Assembly (NCBI RefSeq): GCF_000001735.4 | Contig: NC_003074.8 | Location: forward strand, 6,758,101 to 6,822,100 | DNA length: 64,000 bases | Reading direction: 5' to 3' | Origin: Arabidopsis thaliana | Lineage: Eukaryota > Streptophyta > Magnoliopsida > Brassicales > Brassicaceae | In this document: positions 20,701-34,407 of the stretch, piece by piece | Layout: every line of letters starts with the position of its first letter | How positions within the stretch are numbered: the stretch's first letter is position 1 | Made by a program: the position numbers and the translations under genes | The notes under the pieces: model-generated | The model's database searches: none | What the model saw: the letters and a program-made list of their open reading frames with translations, nothing else | What the model was told of the DNA's origin: nothing

Positions 20701-22661
20701 CAGGTTGAGGCTTGAGGGTATGATATACGTACCAGCTATATTTGTTTCGTTGTTGTTGGCATCGCTTTTATTTTATTCAGCTGATCATTACTTATTTGAA
20801 GAAGCAGAAAATAAAAGATATGAAAAGTGTTCCCCTACAAAACAGAATACAAATTAAATCAGTTCTTAAAAGCTACCATTGAATCTCCAAATAATGTTAG
20901 TATAATGTAAGAAGCCAAATTATATTCACATAATGCCCTAAGCATGTATATGTGAGGAGTGTGTTCAATCATTATTACATTACAGAACGAAAGTGATAAT
21001 TGCAAAACAAATTACATTTTTAAAAGATATATAAACATATATAAGGAAGAGTTGCTATCTTTACGCAATTGGCCAATGAAAACATACACAAATGGTTGTT
21101 CTGTCTGTCGGATAAAGAAGAAACCTCTCCTAAGACCTCTTTTTTGTTCCTTTCTCTTGAAGAAACACACTACTCAAATAATAAAATTTAATCTCTTTAT
21201 ATCTCTATATCCATTTGTGAAATAAATAATATCTCCAATTATCTTCTGTGTGAGACATATATACTTTACTAGAATCCCAAAGGAACTATATACTTGATTG
21301 GAATGTTTCTTTCCTATTCGCAACTATTGTTCAATAGTTTGGGAAACAAAATGAAGAAAAATATGTATACTTGCCATGTGATGCGTGTATTCTCTATTAA
21401 AAGTCAGGACAAAAAAACTCAGGACTTGTGAAGAGATATATAGTCAAGACTTATTACGAGATAATTTACCATATTAGAATCAATGATCTGTTTTAAAAGA
21501 TCATCAATTTGCAAGTATCTACGTACTATCTAGCTAGTTAGCCACATTCGAGTTTACATGATAAACCTTATCTGCCTTCTCTTTAGTTTGGAAAGCATTT
21601 TGAGATGGAAATAGTGGTCTAAGTAACACATTTCTTTAAAGATCCCGACATGTAGTATAGGGAATTTTGTTAGGGTCTAAAATATGATATATCAACTATA
21701 TATCTTTAAATTGATAGAAAACTTAATTATAATGTGAACTAAGATTAGAGAACGAATTTCACAATCTAGAAACTCATTGTAAACTTTTTAAATAGTAAGA
21801 ACACCCTGTTTTCTTAAGGTCTATGATTAGCCCAAGATCTATCACTCTTGTTAGTAATCTAGATTCAAACCCATGAAAATGACCATTTGGAAAGAAAATA
21901 ACAAATTGATTACCATTAACACATGAAACAATTTATAAACCAACCGATCAGAAGAAGCCGACATTTTTGTACAAGAACATTTATAGAAATGTTTTGTTAA
22001 ACAGTACAAAAAAGAATTGCAAGATAATCTGTTTTTTTTTTTTTAATAGAGAAATTGCAAAATGTACAAATCGAATTTAGGCTACAGGTTAAAAAAAGTA
22101 GGTTAAACAGTCCTCTTCCTAATTAACCGCTGCCACTTTTACTACTTTTTTATTTTCACTGTGAAAACTTAACGACACACTGTCCTTTTTTTTATTATTC
22201 CTGAGACTTAACGAAAACTGTTAAAAAAAATAGATCGTCCACCATCCTTAACGGCGCAAACCCCACAAAAACCTAGCGAGTACCGTTAAACTCCAACACT
22301 CGCCATCTCAGACCATCCACGTGTCCCTCATGCGTAGCCAGGTTGGAAAGAATATATCACCGGCGCGTGAAATTGTCAGAACGCGCGTGGCTTTCCTCAA
22401 TTGGAAATTTCACAGACAAGTAGAGGGTAAAATAGTCATTTAACATCACCCCTGAGAGATCACTGTCTTCCTCTTTCGCTTTCCTCTTCTTAAAAAAAGA
22501 GTTAAATAAAGAGAAGAGAAGAGACTCTCTCCTCTTCACTTCGCGAACTCAGAAAAATCAAATCTTTCTCTCTCTCTCTCTCGTTGAAAACCCATTTCTG
22601 TATTGTGTTGAAGCTACGTTACTACTAAGAAGAAGTGAAGCAAAAACAGAGGTTTTTGAAA
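17761..22661. other. Long AT-rich gene-poor interval upstream of the DUF620 gene
   Basis: Apart from the DUF620-like scrap at 18055-18150, I see no gene or intact transposon. ORFs at 20289-20471, 20959-21225 and 22357-22539 are short, low-complexity and lack family features. The last 400 bp (about 22230-22660) is the probable DUF620 promoter and leader. It has a CACGTG near 22319-22324, CG-rich patches near 22366-22387 and a CT repeat at about 22566-22583. Confidence 0.5.
18055..18150 (+). pseudogene. Fragment of DUF620 gene exon 1
   Basis: About 95 bp resembles 22706-22800 of the DUF620 gene, the part coding for LSPSRSRARSRSVSPARSS. Shared blocks include TTTCGCCGTCA, CAAGGTCTCG, GGTCTAGTTCACC and ATGTCAGC. 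In-frame translation meets an early stop, and homology fades on both sides. It is a truncated copy in the same orientation as the parent 4.6 kb away, directly beyond the HAT3.1 pseudo-copy. Confidence 0.75.
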
Positions 22662-24533
22662 ATGGAGAAAAAACAAGGCTTTTTCTCTGCTCTCAGACAC
22701 GAAGTTGTGAGAGGTCTTTCGCCGTCACGATCCAGAGCAAGGTCTCGTTCCGTTAGTCCCGCTAGGTCTAGTTCACCCATGTCAGCTCTCACTTGGGGAA
22801 GAAAGAACTTAACTGGAGGAGGCGGTGGTGGTGGTGGCGGAGGTTACTATTTAGCGCAACCAGAGCAGTTAATTGGGAGATCCGGAAGTTTGAGACCTGT
22901 AATGGAAGGTCCTGATCCAGATGAAGGAGGAGGAGGTGGTAATATAGGAGAATCTAAACGACTCGGGTCGGGTTTAGGTCACTGGGTTAAAGGGCAGCTG
23001 TCTCGTGCTCCGTCTGTTGCTGCGACGGCGGCTTATCGGAGAAATGATCTGAGACTTCTTCTTGGTGTAATGGGAGCTCCTCTTGCTCCTATTCATGTCT
23101 CTTCCTCTGATCCTTTGCCTCATCTTAGTATCAAAAACACTCCAATCGTTAGTCTCACTCTCTCCTCCTTCTTCTTCCTTGTAAAGTTCAGATTTTTCAT
23201 CATTTTCCTTCAGATTTGCAAGTTCATGACTTTGAAATCTTTTTTAGTGGTGGTTGGTTTTATTAATCGAATTTTCTTTACTTGAGAATGTTTTTCATTG
23301 GTCGTTGGTTGGTGGAAATTGATGTCATATTCTTTGGTGGGATTTGATTTTTCTTACAAACCATTGGAGTATTAAACCAAAGTTTTGATTTTTCTTCTTT
23401 GGTTTCTTCTTCTGAGCCTTATTTGAACACTTTACTGTTTATCATTTTTACTGAATCTTCTTTGTTCTTACTATTTCTTGCAGGAAACATCATCTGCTCA
23501 GTATATTCTTCAACAGTACACTGCAGCTTCTGGTGGTCAGAAGCTACAAAACTCCATTAAAAACGCTTATGCGATGGGGAAGCTCAAGATGATTACTTCA
23601 GAGCTTGAAACTGCTACAAGAACCGTTAGGAATCGAAACCCATCTAAGGCTGAGACTGGAGGTTTTGTTCTTTGGCAGATGAATCCAGACATGTGGTATG
23701 TTGAGCTTGCTGTTGGGGGTAGTAAGGTTCGTGCTGGCTGCAATGGCAAGCTTGTATGGAGACACACTCCTTGGCTCGGATCTCATACTGCTAAAGGACC
23801 TGTCAGACCTCTCCGCCGTGGACTTCAGGTAAAAGTCTTGACTTTTTAGGTGTTTTAGTAGTTCGAGAGATCAAAGAGATCCTTAAGTGTTTTTTGGATG
23901 ATTCAGGGACTAGATCCGAGAACAACTGCTGCAATGTTTGCGGAAGCGAAGTGTATAGGAGAGAAGAAGGTGAATGGTGAAGATTGCTTCATTTTGAAGT
24001 TATGCACTGACCCTGAAACACTAAAAGCGAGGAGCGAAGGACCGGCTGAGATCATTAGGCATGTCCTCTTTGGCTACTTCAGTCAGAAAACAGGGCTCTT
24101 GGTTCACATTGAGGATTCACATTTGACCCGGATTCAATCTAACGGTGGAGAGACTGTTTTCTGGGAGACCACATACAACTCGTCCCTAGACGATTACCGT
24201 CAGGTCGAAGGAATCATGATTGCTCACTCGGGACATTCAGTTGTGACACTATTCAGATTTGGGGAAGTGGCGACGAGCCATACGAGGACAAAGATGGAAG
24301 AAAGCTGGACGATTGAGGAAGTTGCGTTTAACGTTCCTGGTCTGTCTCTCGATTGCTTTATACCACCAGCTGATCTTAAGACCGGTTCTTTAACCGAATC
24401 CTGCGAGTACCCACAAGAGGAAAGAGGCAAGAACAACACACTCGCATTGTCTGCAGCTCACAGGGCCAAAGTTGCAGCCTTGGAGAACGGGAGCTTGGAA
24501 GATCACCGCCCGGTTTGGCATACTGATGTCTAA
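22662..24533 (+). CDS. DUF620 family protein
   Basis: Three exons (22662-23147, 23484-23828, 23907-24533) give 485 aa. The N-terminus has an Arg-Ser run (SRSRARSRSVSPARSSSP) and a ten-glycine stretch. The DUF620 core starts around residue 120 (HWVKGQLSRAPS, LRLLLGVMGAPLAPI). It continues through SSAQYILQQYTAASGG, GFVLWQMNPDMWYVELAVGG and GLDPRTTAAMFAEAKCIGE to FGEVATSHTRTKMEESW. DUF620 is a plant-specific family of unknown biochemical function, without signal peptide or membrane helices here. I recall it as AT3G19540. The ATG at 22662 was chosen because upstream in-frame codons start only from GTG. A small exon-1 scrap lies at 18055. Confidence 0.93.
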
Positions 24534-27500
24534 CGCTTAAAGAGAGAGCTTATGACTAAAAACAACCTTTGAAGGTAGCATTAGCCAAGGATGATTCTCA
24601 AAGATCAGATGCAATGTGTTTATATGCCGGTAACTCAAGCTAACCCCTTTTAGCAGCTTTATCGATTAGGAATCAGGTTCGTTAGCTTAACCGATGATTT
24701 GCGGGTTCAAACAGAACTCAAATGAATCATCCTTTTTACTCAAAATCTCAGGAGAATGAGATGGAGTTTGGATTTGGTTTTTACTTAATCTTTCAGTTTG
24801 GGTTTATTTTTTTAATTCTCACCTTCAATATTTTTGAGTAAGGTGAAGGCAAGAGAAGGAGAATTGCCCTGCTTTTACTTATATAGTTTCTAGCATTTTA
24901 AGTGTTTGTGTTTTAATCAACCCTCTAACTACGAATCTTGAATTGTTCCATCTTTCTTTTTCAATCTATGGAGATATGTTTGGCTTTTTTACCTTTTCTT
25001 ATCTTCAAATCTTTTGTTAATGCCTTTGGTCTCTCTGCCATGATCTAATCCAATAATCCTCTTGGCAACTTGTAGAAAAAAAGTGCAGAACATAATGTGA
25101 ACAAAACAAGAAAGAAGCCAAAGAGAAAATAACCAAATAGTAAAATTTCACATTCGTCAAGATAATGTGAAAATGGTGTATTTGGATTTGGCCTTTGGGG
25201 TTTAATCAATAGTAATAATAATGTGAACATAGATATTAGATAGACTCTGCTCCTACTTGTTTGGCAACTTATGAAAGAGAAAGAGAGAGAGAGAGGACCC
25301 TCGAGAGTCGCATACACACACACGGCCACATTTATGACTATTTACACTCAAGATCTCCTTTGCATGGTTTTAACAATTTTCAAAGATAGTTTGTGCAATT
25401 AGTTATCATCAATATTTTGATATTTCTGGATACGAAGTTGAGTTTTTTTGTGAAAGGTATTTATTACTTCTTAAACCGCCATCGAATTACTAAATACAAT
25501 TGAATTGTGTGGGGATAAGATCTTATAAATGTAGAAGAAGAGGGTCCATTTTGACTCTTCTTTGAATGCTTGGGGGACTAACTTTCTGCTTTTGGTAAAA
25601 TTAATGACTCTTTTTTTTTTTCAGATTACAACTGTCTTCGCTTTCCTCTACTTTTGTTTTGTTTTGTATCTCCTCTGTACTGTGTGTATGTGTATAAAAG
25701 TCATTATACAAGAGGATATATATTTCAGAATATATGTATTTATTAATGTTTTCATGTTTTCAATAGGATTTGTTGGATAAAGATTAAGATTCATGATGGT
25801 TTGTTGTCCTTTAGTAGTGGGCACCTCATGCTGCAAAATTCGCAGTCCCTTCGCTTATAAGATATGCCTTTTTTTTCTTTCTCTTTTCGGTAAAAAGTCT
25901 GAGCAAATGTGTTTAAAAAAAGTGTTGAAAATATTTAGAGAAAAGCTTATGTTGTAGGGTTTGTGTTGAATTTCTTCATTTTGGCTATTTGGTTTTATCC
26001 CATCACAATGAAAACTATTTTAGGGACGTCATTTTAAGTACACCATAAAATTAAAAGAGTGGATACCCCAAAATCTAATTGGACTCAAAGCATGTATGGC
26101 TAGTCCAAATTTTTTTTGATTCTCATTAGTATTTCACAGGGTTTGAGAGGAGATTTTTTTAAAAATATCAAGGTTGGATCGTAAAACATATATTATGATT
26201 TTTATTATTATTACATATTTTTACAAAAAAACAAGTGATCGAATCACAAAGATCTTTACACATAAATCATAAATGTGCATTGTTAAGCTGACATTTTGGG
26301 TTAATAAGTTTCATCTAACTTCAACATCAACAGGGTTAAAAGTTGCCACTAACACGTTTTGAATTTGAACCCCTTTTTTAAAAAAAGTATCGCTTACTTT
26401 GTACCAAACACTTTACAAAAAGTCAATAATATTATGATCCAAAGTCCATATAGATCCAAACTTAGAGATCATTGCATAATTAAATTATGATTAGAATACA
26501 TATATTCCAATTAGATTAATTGCCTATAAGATTCAAGATATTTACGAAAATGATGTAATTAACCTTTAGAGACTAGTCAAGTAAACATGATGATAATTAA
26601 TACATTGTTTGTAAGCCTAGCGACATGAATACAAGGGTCAAGTGACAATTCATCGATTAGAAATAAGGAACTATTCGCCTACATTGAATTGATCATAAAA
26701 TCCAAAAGGCTTCAAGAGAATAAACAAACGAACGACCTCCAACGACGAAGGAGAGAAGGAGACCATGATGTTCTTATATCTATAGATAAATAGTAATATA
26801 CATTTAATATTTGATGGTTATGTAAGAAAAATAGATCAACTAGTTTAACAGTGTTTTCCATGCCATTGCCAGATTCAAGTTCAAAACTGGTTTAAAGAAT
26901 GATATTTAGGCTTTGTGGAGTTGTCACAAGTATGTCAAAGATTGATTCTAATTTTGAATCGTATGACAAGAATGATAAACATTTTTTTGTTAAGGAAAAA
27001 AACAAAGGAAAATAAGACATATTACTACAGATAGAATAATAAAAAATGAATTAACATAAGAAAGAAATGGAAGGGCACATGTGAAAGAACGTGGGAAGGT
27101 TTGAGAGCATATGATTTGAGACATGGACATGGTAGAAGCTTTGATGCACTGTCACACTATTCACTAAGCCACTCTGTGTTTTTTGACTGCTTTTTACTCT
27201 CACCTCTTGTCTTTTATCCCATTATACACACCAACTCTTTGGAATCTATCTTTTTTTTTTTAAACTCTCACTCTCTCTCTCTCCCAACAAAAAATAATTT
27301 GTTAGAACCGTACTCTTTACATTTTGTAGATATATTCTAATTATATCGTATCTATATACTTAATTTATGCTCTAAGTTTAGGAATACAACGTAACTTATT
27401 TATCCAAGAAGAGCTCAATTGTTAAAAGTGGATTCGTTTCATAGATGAGAATCTAATTCACTATCTTCATTTTCATATCTCAAATCACAAGAAAGGAAAA

Positions 27501-29361
27501 TGTTTGAGAAGAAGTTAACATTTGAGATAAACATATATAAGAACATAACTGTAAACTTGTTAAGGCACTTTAAAACTAAACCTAGCTTTAACGCCAAAAT
27601 AAAATGAAACTAATTGTCGGCAAAGATTGGTAAATGTGATGGTACAAAAGAAATAAAGGAAATGAAAAGGGGGTGGGTTTCAGTCATTCATTGATGTGAA
27701 TAATGCCATTTTGAATGTTGACAGTTCTGTTCTTGAATTTATTTCTATGAAAGACTTGTAATATTACCCATATCTAAGGGCACCCCAACGTTGAACAATC
27801 CTCTTTTTTTATCTCTTCATTTTTTCTGGTAGGAGTGCCCACCACCTATAGAATAAATATACATTGAATCCACAAATCTTACATTTTGATTATCATATTG
27901 TATAGTATATAGCAGCAATCTTACCATTAAAAAAGATCGATCATAATTTCCGAGCCAATATTGCTAAGATGTAGCATTTTATCATTATATAGTGTTAACA
28001 ATTCAATTTTGATTGATATTCCATACCATTTTTTTTTCTGTAGAAAACTAGTATTGATGTAATAGTGATGTCACCTGAAGAGAAGATAGGTCACAATAAT
28101 TTTTCTTGACCGATTAGCTTCCGTCAATTGAGTTACAAATATTTTGATTGATATCAAATATAAAAACAAAAACAAAGAAACAAAAGAGGCATGTGGTGAT
28201 AATCATAAAAAAGTCCAGAGACATGACTAACTATGAGTACCAACAGTTCATCAATTGGTTTTATGTACTCAAGAAGTATTGGAATTATTGACACACATCT
28301 TAATTTTATATATTCGGAATTTGATGATTTTTGGAAGAAAAAAAATCCCAGAAGGATTTAGACATTAAAATCCATGAAAACGAGAAGTGTTCTAAACTAT
28401 GACAAATACAAGACCGAGTTTATTAAGGTCTTGTGTATTCTTGTTACACTCTGAGCCCTGAGGGCCGGGCCTTTTTAGGTGAAAGATCGGGAAACTGCGA
28501 GTTCAAACTTCTTACGTAGCTGGGATTTAATTACGATTTCAAAACTATATAATTCATATATAGATTTCAAAACTGTAAAAAAGAGAGTGAAAGAGTCTGG
28601 CCATACTTACCATATCAATCTCTCAAGAAAACACTAATACAGCTAATTAAAACAAGTACATCTAGACCAATCTTTTAACACTGTTTCGTAGGATCTAGAA
28701 CAAAGCAGTTAATAGATTCAGCAAGATTCGAAACAATATTACAGTTTTCATCAAATTTCATAAACCAAAGTAATAGAGAGCAGCCAGTATTTGGTAGCAA
28801 TAAAAAAGCAGAGGAATTTGGGATTTTTTTACTTCAAAATATAAGCTGCTTTAAACAATTTTGATATATTTATCAACTTTTTTTTTTTTTGATATATTCC
28901 AATATTACCTTCTTATTTTACTCCACTTGTCCCACAGACAAAAATGTACTTTTATCGTTTTTTTTTGGTAAATCACCTTATAGATTTGTTAATGGTTTTC
29001 TTTTTACCATGCATGCAGTTGAAATACGAGATCACATCTAAGAAAAAATAATATTATTTTTACATTAGTTATTGGTTAAATTCTTTTCACATTAGTCGCT
29101 GTGTAAATTACCTCGCACACACACAAGACCATAATCACAAGTGTGAAGTCACAACGAATATCTATTGAGTTTGAGCCTCTTCATCCATCATATGAAAACG
29201 ATCACAATGAAATGTTGTTGTAAACTTGTACGTATCCATTCCTCATTTCCTTGAGATTATTTAATATAGTTACATGTAGTATATAGTGTCCCCTTATGAC
29301 GATTTCATTTCTCAATGAAACAATCATAAGATAAGCAATACCATATTAATTTTGTTTATAA
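24534..29361. other. Large AT-rich intergene with no supported gene
   Basis: The first about 400 bp is DUF620 3' UTR. The rest is AT-rich with scattered short ORFs (25045-25329, 25562-25780, 27101-27340) that are hydrophobic or low-complexity and lack conserved motifs. A GC-rich patch at about 28452-28475 (AGCCCTGAGGGCCGGGCC) stands out from its surroundings. I see no tRNA or intact transposon. An unrecognised non-coding RNA cannot be excluded. Confidence 0.5.
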
Positions 29362-30065
29362 TTAATAAGGAAGATGATGAAGATCAGGATCAGGTTTATC
29401 AACACCGTCAACGTTCCTAAGCCAAAACGTCATGTCGAAGGAGGCAGCACCATTAGGGACATCTTCCATCACCGACTCTTGTCCCGGCGGAAAGAATATT
29501 CCGGTGCGTGGGTGTGGGACCCAGCTCTCCTCTTCGCCGCTAAATTTGAGATTATGGTCGGAAATATCTTCAAAGTAGTCGACGATCATCGGGTTTGATT
29601 TTGCAGCTTTGCTGCTTATCCCTGCTCGCCCTTGAAATTGCTTCCAACTCCTAAATCATCATTAATTATCACAAAATTACATTTACTTCTTTTTAAATTT
29701 GTTACACATTTTATAGCTTGTTATAGTGTGTATCAAAATTTTAGAAAAAATCTTTGGTAAGAAACTTGTTTTTTTTTTAACAACTGAATTGTAAGAAATT
29801 ATTTTATGAATTTATTTTAGCTAGATTTGACAAAATGATAACTTTTTTTTTGGTAAAGTTAAAATTTCCAAAATAAAATATATGAAGAGAAAATTATATC
29901 TATTAAGCAATTAACTTGATGATTTATGTGTATGTGGGTACTGTCCACCTATGTTTTGTGGCTAATAGCATTTGATTAATGAAAATAAAAGAAGAATGAT
30001 GAGAAAAGATATGGTTTTGACCTTAACAGCAGCTTTGGTGCTTTGGCGATCCCAGTTCTTCCCAT
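29362..30065 (-). CDS. Small LEA-like protein
   Basis: Two exons (30022-30065 and 29362-29650) give 110 aa. The first exon codes for MGRTGIAKAPKLLL and its split Arg codon joins SWKQFQGRAGISSKAAKSNP in the second exon. The C-terminal half has ESWVPHPRTGIFFPPGQE, DVPNGAASFD and WLRNVDGVDKPDPD. A tryptophan-proline 'WVPHPxTG' block followed by a WLRN-DGVDKPD ending resembles LEA group 3/5-type proteins, small hydrophilic stress or seed proteins, often organellar. The match is by motif memory and could be a looser relative. I recall AT3G19550 as 110 aa. An upstream non-coding exon is possible because an AG precedes the start by about 20 bases. Confidence 0.75.
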
Positions 30066-32887
30066 CAACTGTGTATAAGCCTACGAAACTCAAATTGTTT
30101 CTAAATACTTTATTATGTTAATATGGAATCAGAGTATTTATATATTGATATTAGTACGAGTATATTTCTATCAATCTATAACTTGATCTTGTGTTCTGAC
30201 ATCTCTTTGGTCTATTCTATATATAAACTTCAGAAACTGTACGGGTAGAGAATCTTGAGAGTGGAGGAATAAGAGAAGAGGATAGTAATTTAAAAGTTAT
30301 TCATCAGTTGTTCCTTGTTTTTTTGTTTGGTTAGCTTAAAAGTTGTTACTTGTAGTTTGAAAGAGTTTATAACGTGATCAATGTATTAAGAGATTCAACA
30401 TAATTAGGAGAGTGGAATATTATGGAGGTATTTATTTTTAATGTAAATTTCAACATGTTTCTGTTTGAATTTTATATGATGTTTCGTCTATGGCATTTGT
30501 GAATAGTTTAGACTCGTTTATAAAAAAAAAGAATTTTGGTGTTAAAATATAAAGAAAAAAGTTAAAGAGTTTTGACTGCAAAAAAGTCTTCAAGAATATC
30601 AAAACAAAGTACAAAAGTGTTATTGTTTATTTAAATAAATTAATGTCGATTAATGAGTGCCATTGGTTCTAAAGAAGTTCCGAATTTAATCCGATTATGA
30701 TACCGGATGGTGATTATATTGGAAGAAGTATATATGTTTCAACATCACTTGTATAGTTGTAGATGTTAATGCTTCTACAAAGAAAATCAAAGCTAGGTAA
30801 GAGATAAAAGAAACAAACCAGTACTTCAAAACAGTTAGGAAACTCTGATCATAATCAACAAAGTTTTAGTAGTACATGCATGAGGTTTATGCTATTTTCT
30901 TAAAGCTTTTTGATCTCCGACATTAAGAAACACTGAGCGGAGTTAATAAGTAATCAACTCAAAAAAATATGCATATCCTACAAGGTAAAACACAAAATCG
31001 CAAGTACAAATTAACTTGAAGGAGCTAAAACACCAATTTGCCAATTATACAGTGTAAAGATTAAGGACATTATGCCACAGTTGCCACTTCAAGGGCGTTA
31101 TATATGCTATAGACAATATTTCGTGTTTGTCATTGCTACTTTCTTTACCAAAAGTTTGTGTTAACATAAACTATTTGAGTTTACATTACATATTAACATA
31201 TACATTTTACTATTTATAAAATGTCGTTTCAGAAATGTCTTAAAATGCTGTTCATAAAATGTTTTAGTGTCGTGGTGGTTCCTTTTGTTTTGTTTTTTTG
31301 CTTATTTACGTTCCAAAAGTTTCACCATGGAACTTTATTACAATTTTGTGAACTGTACATACGTATGTATATGTGTATAAATAACTAAAATTTAGAGTAC
31401 TTATTACTTAATTTGGTTACAACTTTTTTAATAGGAATCTTAGAATATATTCCGTAATGCACATTGTGCAGCTTCATAAGGAAAAATGCGAAATCCAATG
31501 GAAGAAATTAGTTTTGAAAAAAGGTGAAGCTGTTTTACGACAGACAAATTCAATTCAACTAATCCTTTCTTTTGTATATTTTAGTAAAAAGTTGCGAACA
31601 AACACTCAACATTGATCTTAATTAGTTATATATGCTACATACAATTGGTTGTTACATCTTATAACCAATCTTTATCAAAGATACCCACCTTCTGAAAAAC
31701 ATGCATTTTGTGGGGCTTACAAAGTTTTAAGAAACTATTCTATCCTAATACGTTACAATGACATTTTAGTAGTTATTCTAATCCAACGTATCATCGACCC
31801 AAATCCCTCCGGACTTTGAACAATTTTGAGAGCTATATTACTTATCACACCCAACAAAATATGAAGGAATAGTGGAAGGCAAATATACAGTATATAGTTT
31901 TGCAAGAAAAATCAAAACTACAAAAGTTCTAATCCGAAACTATAGAAAGAAACGTTAATTAGATGCCTTTGTTATTATTGGTGTTAGAACCTCTCATCTC
32001 AAGTTCTCAACCTCAGGTGCGAATCTTTTCAAACTTTTTTTTTGTTTTTCCTTATCATCGCTTCCTCTCGATGCGACATAAATTTAGAATTATGCTTTCA
32101 ATTTATAACCTCTCAAGGGCAAAGTCTAGCTTTAACTAAAACCAAAAAAAAAAAAAAAAAAAATGGTTCAAGAAAGCTAAAGAAACGAAAAAGCATAAAT
32201 GATTTATCATATGATTTTTATGTTACGCTTATCATAAAACCTATAAAAATATAGTCTTAACATTGTTTTTATCTCTCAAGACAATTTCCTCCCAAAAGAG
32301 CTAGCATAAGGACACATATTTTTGTAAAGAGACTCTACAAGAACGTCAAGATATACATTAGATTCTTTTTGTCATCATTTTGAGCTTGATGTTTCGAATC
32401 ACATTCATTACATAAAATAGCAAGTAATGAGTGATGTAGCCATTTGTGGTTTTAATTGAGTCTTTGCCTTAAGTAAGTAACCAAAAGCTGCAGAAACATA
32501 TTATATGGTAAAGAGTAAAAACATGACTCCAAAAGGTCCAATAAGCAAAGAGAAGCAGAGAAGATGTCGAAGCAAGAAACCTAAAGCGACTGTGCAACTG
32601 TTTTAAACTCAAGAATTGGAATTAGAATTTGGGCAGAAATCAACAAAAAATTGAATGAATTTACTCACGTTTTTACAAATTATAACCATAAGCAATACAT
32701 GTTTGGACACTTGACTCAGGTACAAACCCTCCTGCTTCTACACTCTTTTTGTTCTGTTTTCTGTACTATAATTCAAAGCTGAACAAGACATAAATAAATT
32801 TCATTCTTAATTACAACTGTACATGACTTACCATGCGCTTTTAAAGACTTGTGCAATAAATTAATCACACACTTTTGTTGGTGGGGA
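30066..32887. other. AT-rich intergene between the LEA-like gene and PUT5
   Basis: No gene recognised. It contains the LEA-like gene promoter on the left, a poly-A run of about 20 at 32144-32163 and the PUT5 3' flank on the right. The ORF at 32042-32254 is created around the poly-A tract and is not supported. Confidence 0.5.
32144..32163. repeat. Poly-A tract
   Basis: A run of about 20 adenines follows ACTAAAACC in an AT-rich spacer. It may be the tail of an old retroposed sequence, but no element body is recognised on its left. Confidence 0.5.
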
Positions 32888-34407
32888 TCATGGGAGAAGG
32901 CTAGCAGCAGACTCATCTCCATGTTCTTCATCCAACTGTGACTCTGATGAAACTCCTGAAACTGGTCTTGTTTCCTCCGGGATAAATCTCGCCCACTGCT
33001 TCTCCTTAACGAGTGTTAAGAATGGGTACAAGCAGAATCCAAGAACTATGATCACACCGCTGATCAGAAATGTCTTCGGGGCGGCCAAAACCATCACAAG
33101 AATGACAAGCAAAGAAGGAGGCAGGCACAGCATTGAAACTCCAAAGGTGTTTAAGGGAACTCTATAAGGTCGGTGAAGATCCGGTTTCTTGATCCTTAGT
33201 TTGACAAAAGCTGCGAACTCAAGAAGCATTCCTAATGCGTACAAGAAATTCAGAAACTCTATGATCTCTTGAAAGCTCATCCATGACAAGAATATGACTC
33301 CTGTAGCTGAGCACAGAATACTGATTGTTGGTGTCCCATACTTTGACCTGCAAACACAAACAACGTTCAACCGAGTATTTTTCAAGGGCATAACCAAAAA
33401 CACACTCATGGGGATTAACTAACTGACCTCTGAGCAAAAAATGCAGGGAGCATCCCAATCTCACTCATACCGAGAAGCTGAAAAGCATCACTACTCATTT
33501 CAGCTTCAAACAATCCAAGATTAGACATTGCAGCAGCAGCTTGTATCCATCCCTTGAGCCAGACACCTCCAATAAGCATTCCAACCTCAGCAAAATACCC
33601 ATCACTCCATTCTCCAGAAGTGGATGAGCTTAAAGCTCCAGTCCCTGCCATGAGGGGAATCAAATATGACCCCATGACCAACAAAACCGCTCCAAACAAA
33701 GCCTTTGGAAACGTCTTCCCGGGTCTATCAACTTCTCCTGCAAGAGTACTAGCTTTGTCCCAATAGTTCAGATTCCAAAACATAGTATTGAAGTAGCCTC
33801 TCCAATTAATCTTCTGAGTATCAACAAACAACCAACGCTTAGGCCTGATATTAGGAACCGCAAGCAAAGCCATAACAACGAAAGGACAGAGCGAGAAAAC
33901 CGCAAGCACAACAGCTGAAAAACCAACAATATGCAATCCTCTATAGTTCAAATACGTCAGTGAGAATGTAATCACCAACAGAGCAGGAACACGAGCTGCT
34001 ACATGATCCAAAACAGGGAACGAATGTTTCAAGTAATCAAGAAACAATACAGGGTATAAAGCATTGTCCATAACACCACTGAACCATTTCCAAAACCCTT
34101 CTTGGAATCCCCAAAATGGACCAAAAGCTGAAGAGATCCAAACCACGTAGCCACCATTCTCAGGGAAGCTTGTAGCGAGTTCTGCTGTGACCAGAGCTTC
34201 GGGTATACTCCAAATCAGAGGGAAAATCAAGAAGCCTAAAAGGGCTAAGAGAGGACCACCACCTGATTTCACAGAATCCTCCACACCAAAAGGTCCACCA
34301 GAAACTTCATAGAAGATGAGAAATACCAGAGGCAACAGTGTCAGCTTTGGACTTGGTTTTGGCTTAGAGCTGTTTTCATCGTTTACGATTGTCTCTTCTT
34401 CACCCAT
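32888..34407 (-). CDS. PUT5: Polyamine uptake transporter PUT5 (APC/LAT family)
   Basis: Two coding exons (33428-34407, 32888-33347), joined within an Arg codon, give 479 aa. The N-terminus is short and hydrophilic. About 12 hydrophobic helices follow, with the APC signature [15 protein letters not shown] in helix 1 and [19 protein letters not shown] near helix 6. It ends in a Ser/Glu-rich cytosolic tail. Plant members of this LAT-like clade move polyamines and related cations such as paraquat across endomembranes or the plasma membrane. I recall this as AT3G19553. An in-frame extension upstream starts from TTG only, so the ATG at 34405-34407 is used. Splice signals suggest a leader intron at 34452-34637. 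Confidence 0.92.

Noticed and set aside
20959-21225. 88-aa plus-strand ORF as a possible hypothetical gene
   Set aside because: Codon use and composition look like AT-rich spacer; no motif, no promoter and no homology I recognise.
25045-25329. 94-aa minus-strand ORF near the DUF620 gene
   Set aside because: Low-complexity hydrophobic translation of spacer containing a GA repeat; no conserved features.
28440-28530. Possible tRNA or SINE
   Set aside because: Only one weak B-box-like block and no cloverleaf or A-box; kept as a low-interest finding only.
26000-29300. MicroRNA precursor in the large intergene
   Set aside because: I looked by eye for long near-perfect inverted repeats of hairpin size and found none I could support; a folding scan would be needed to settle it.
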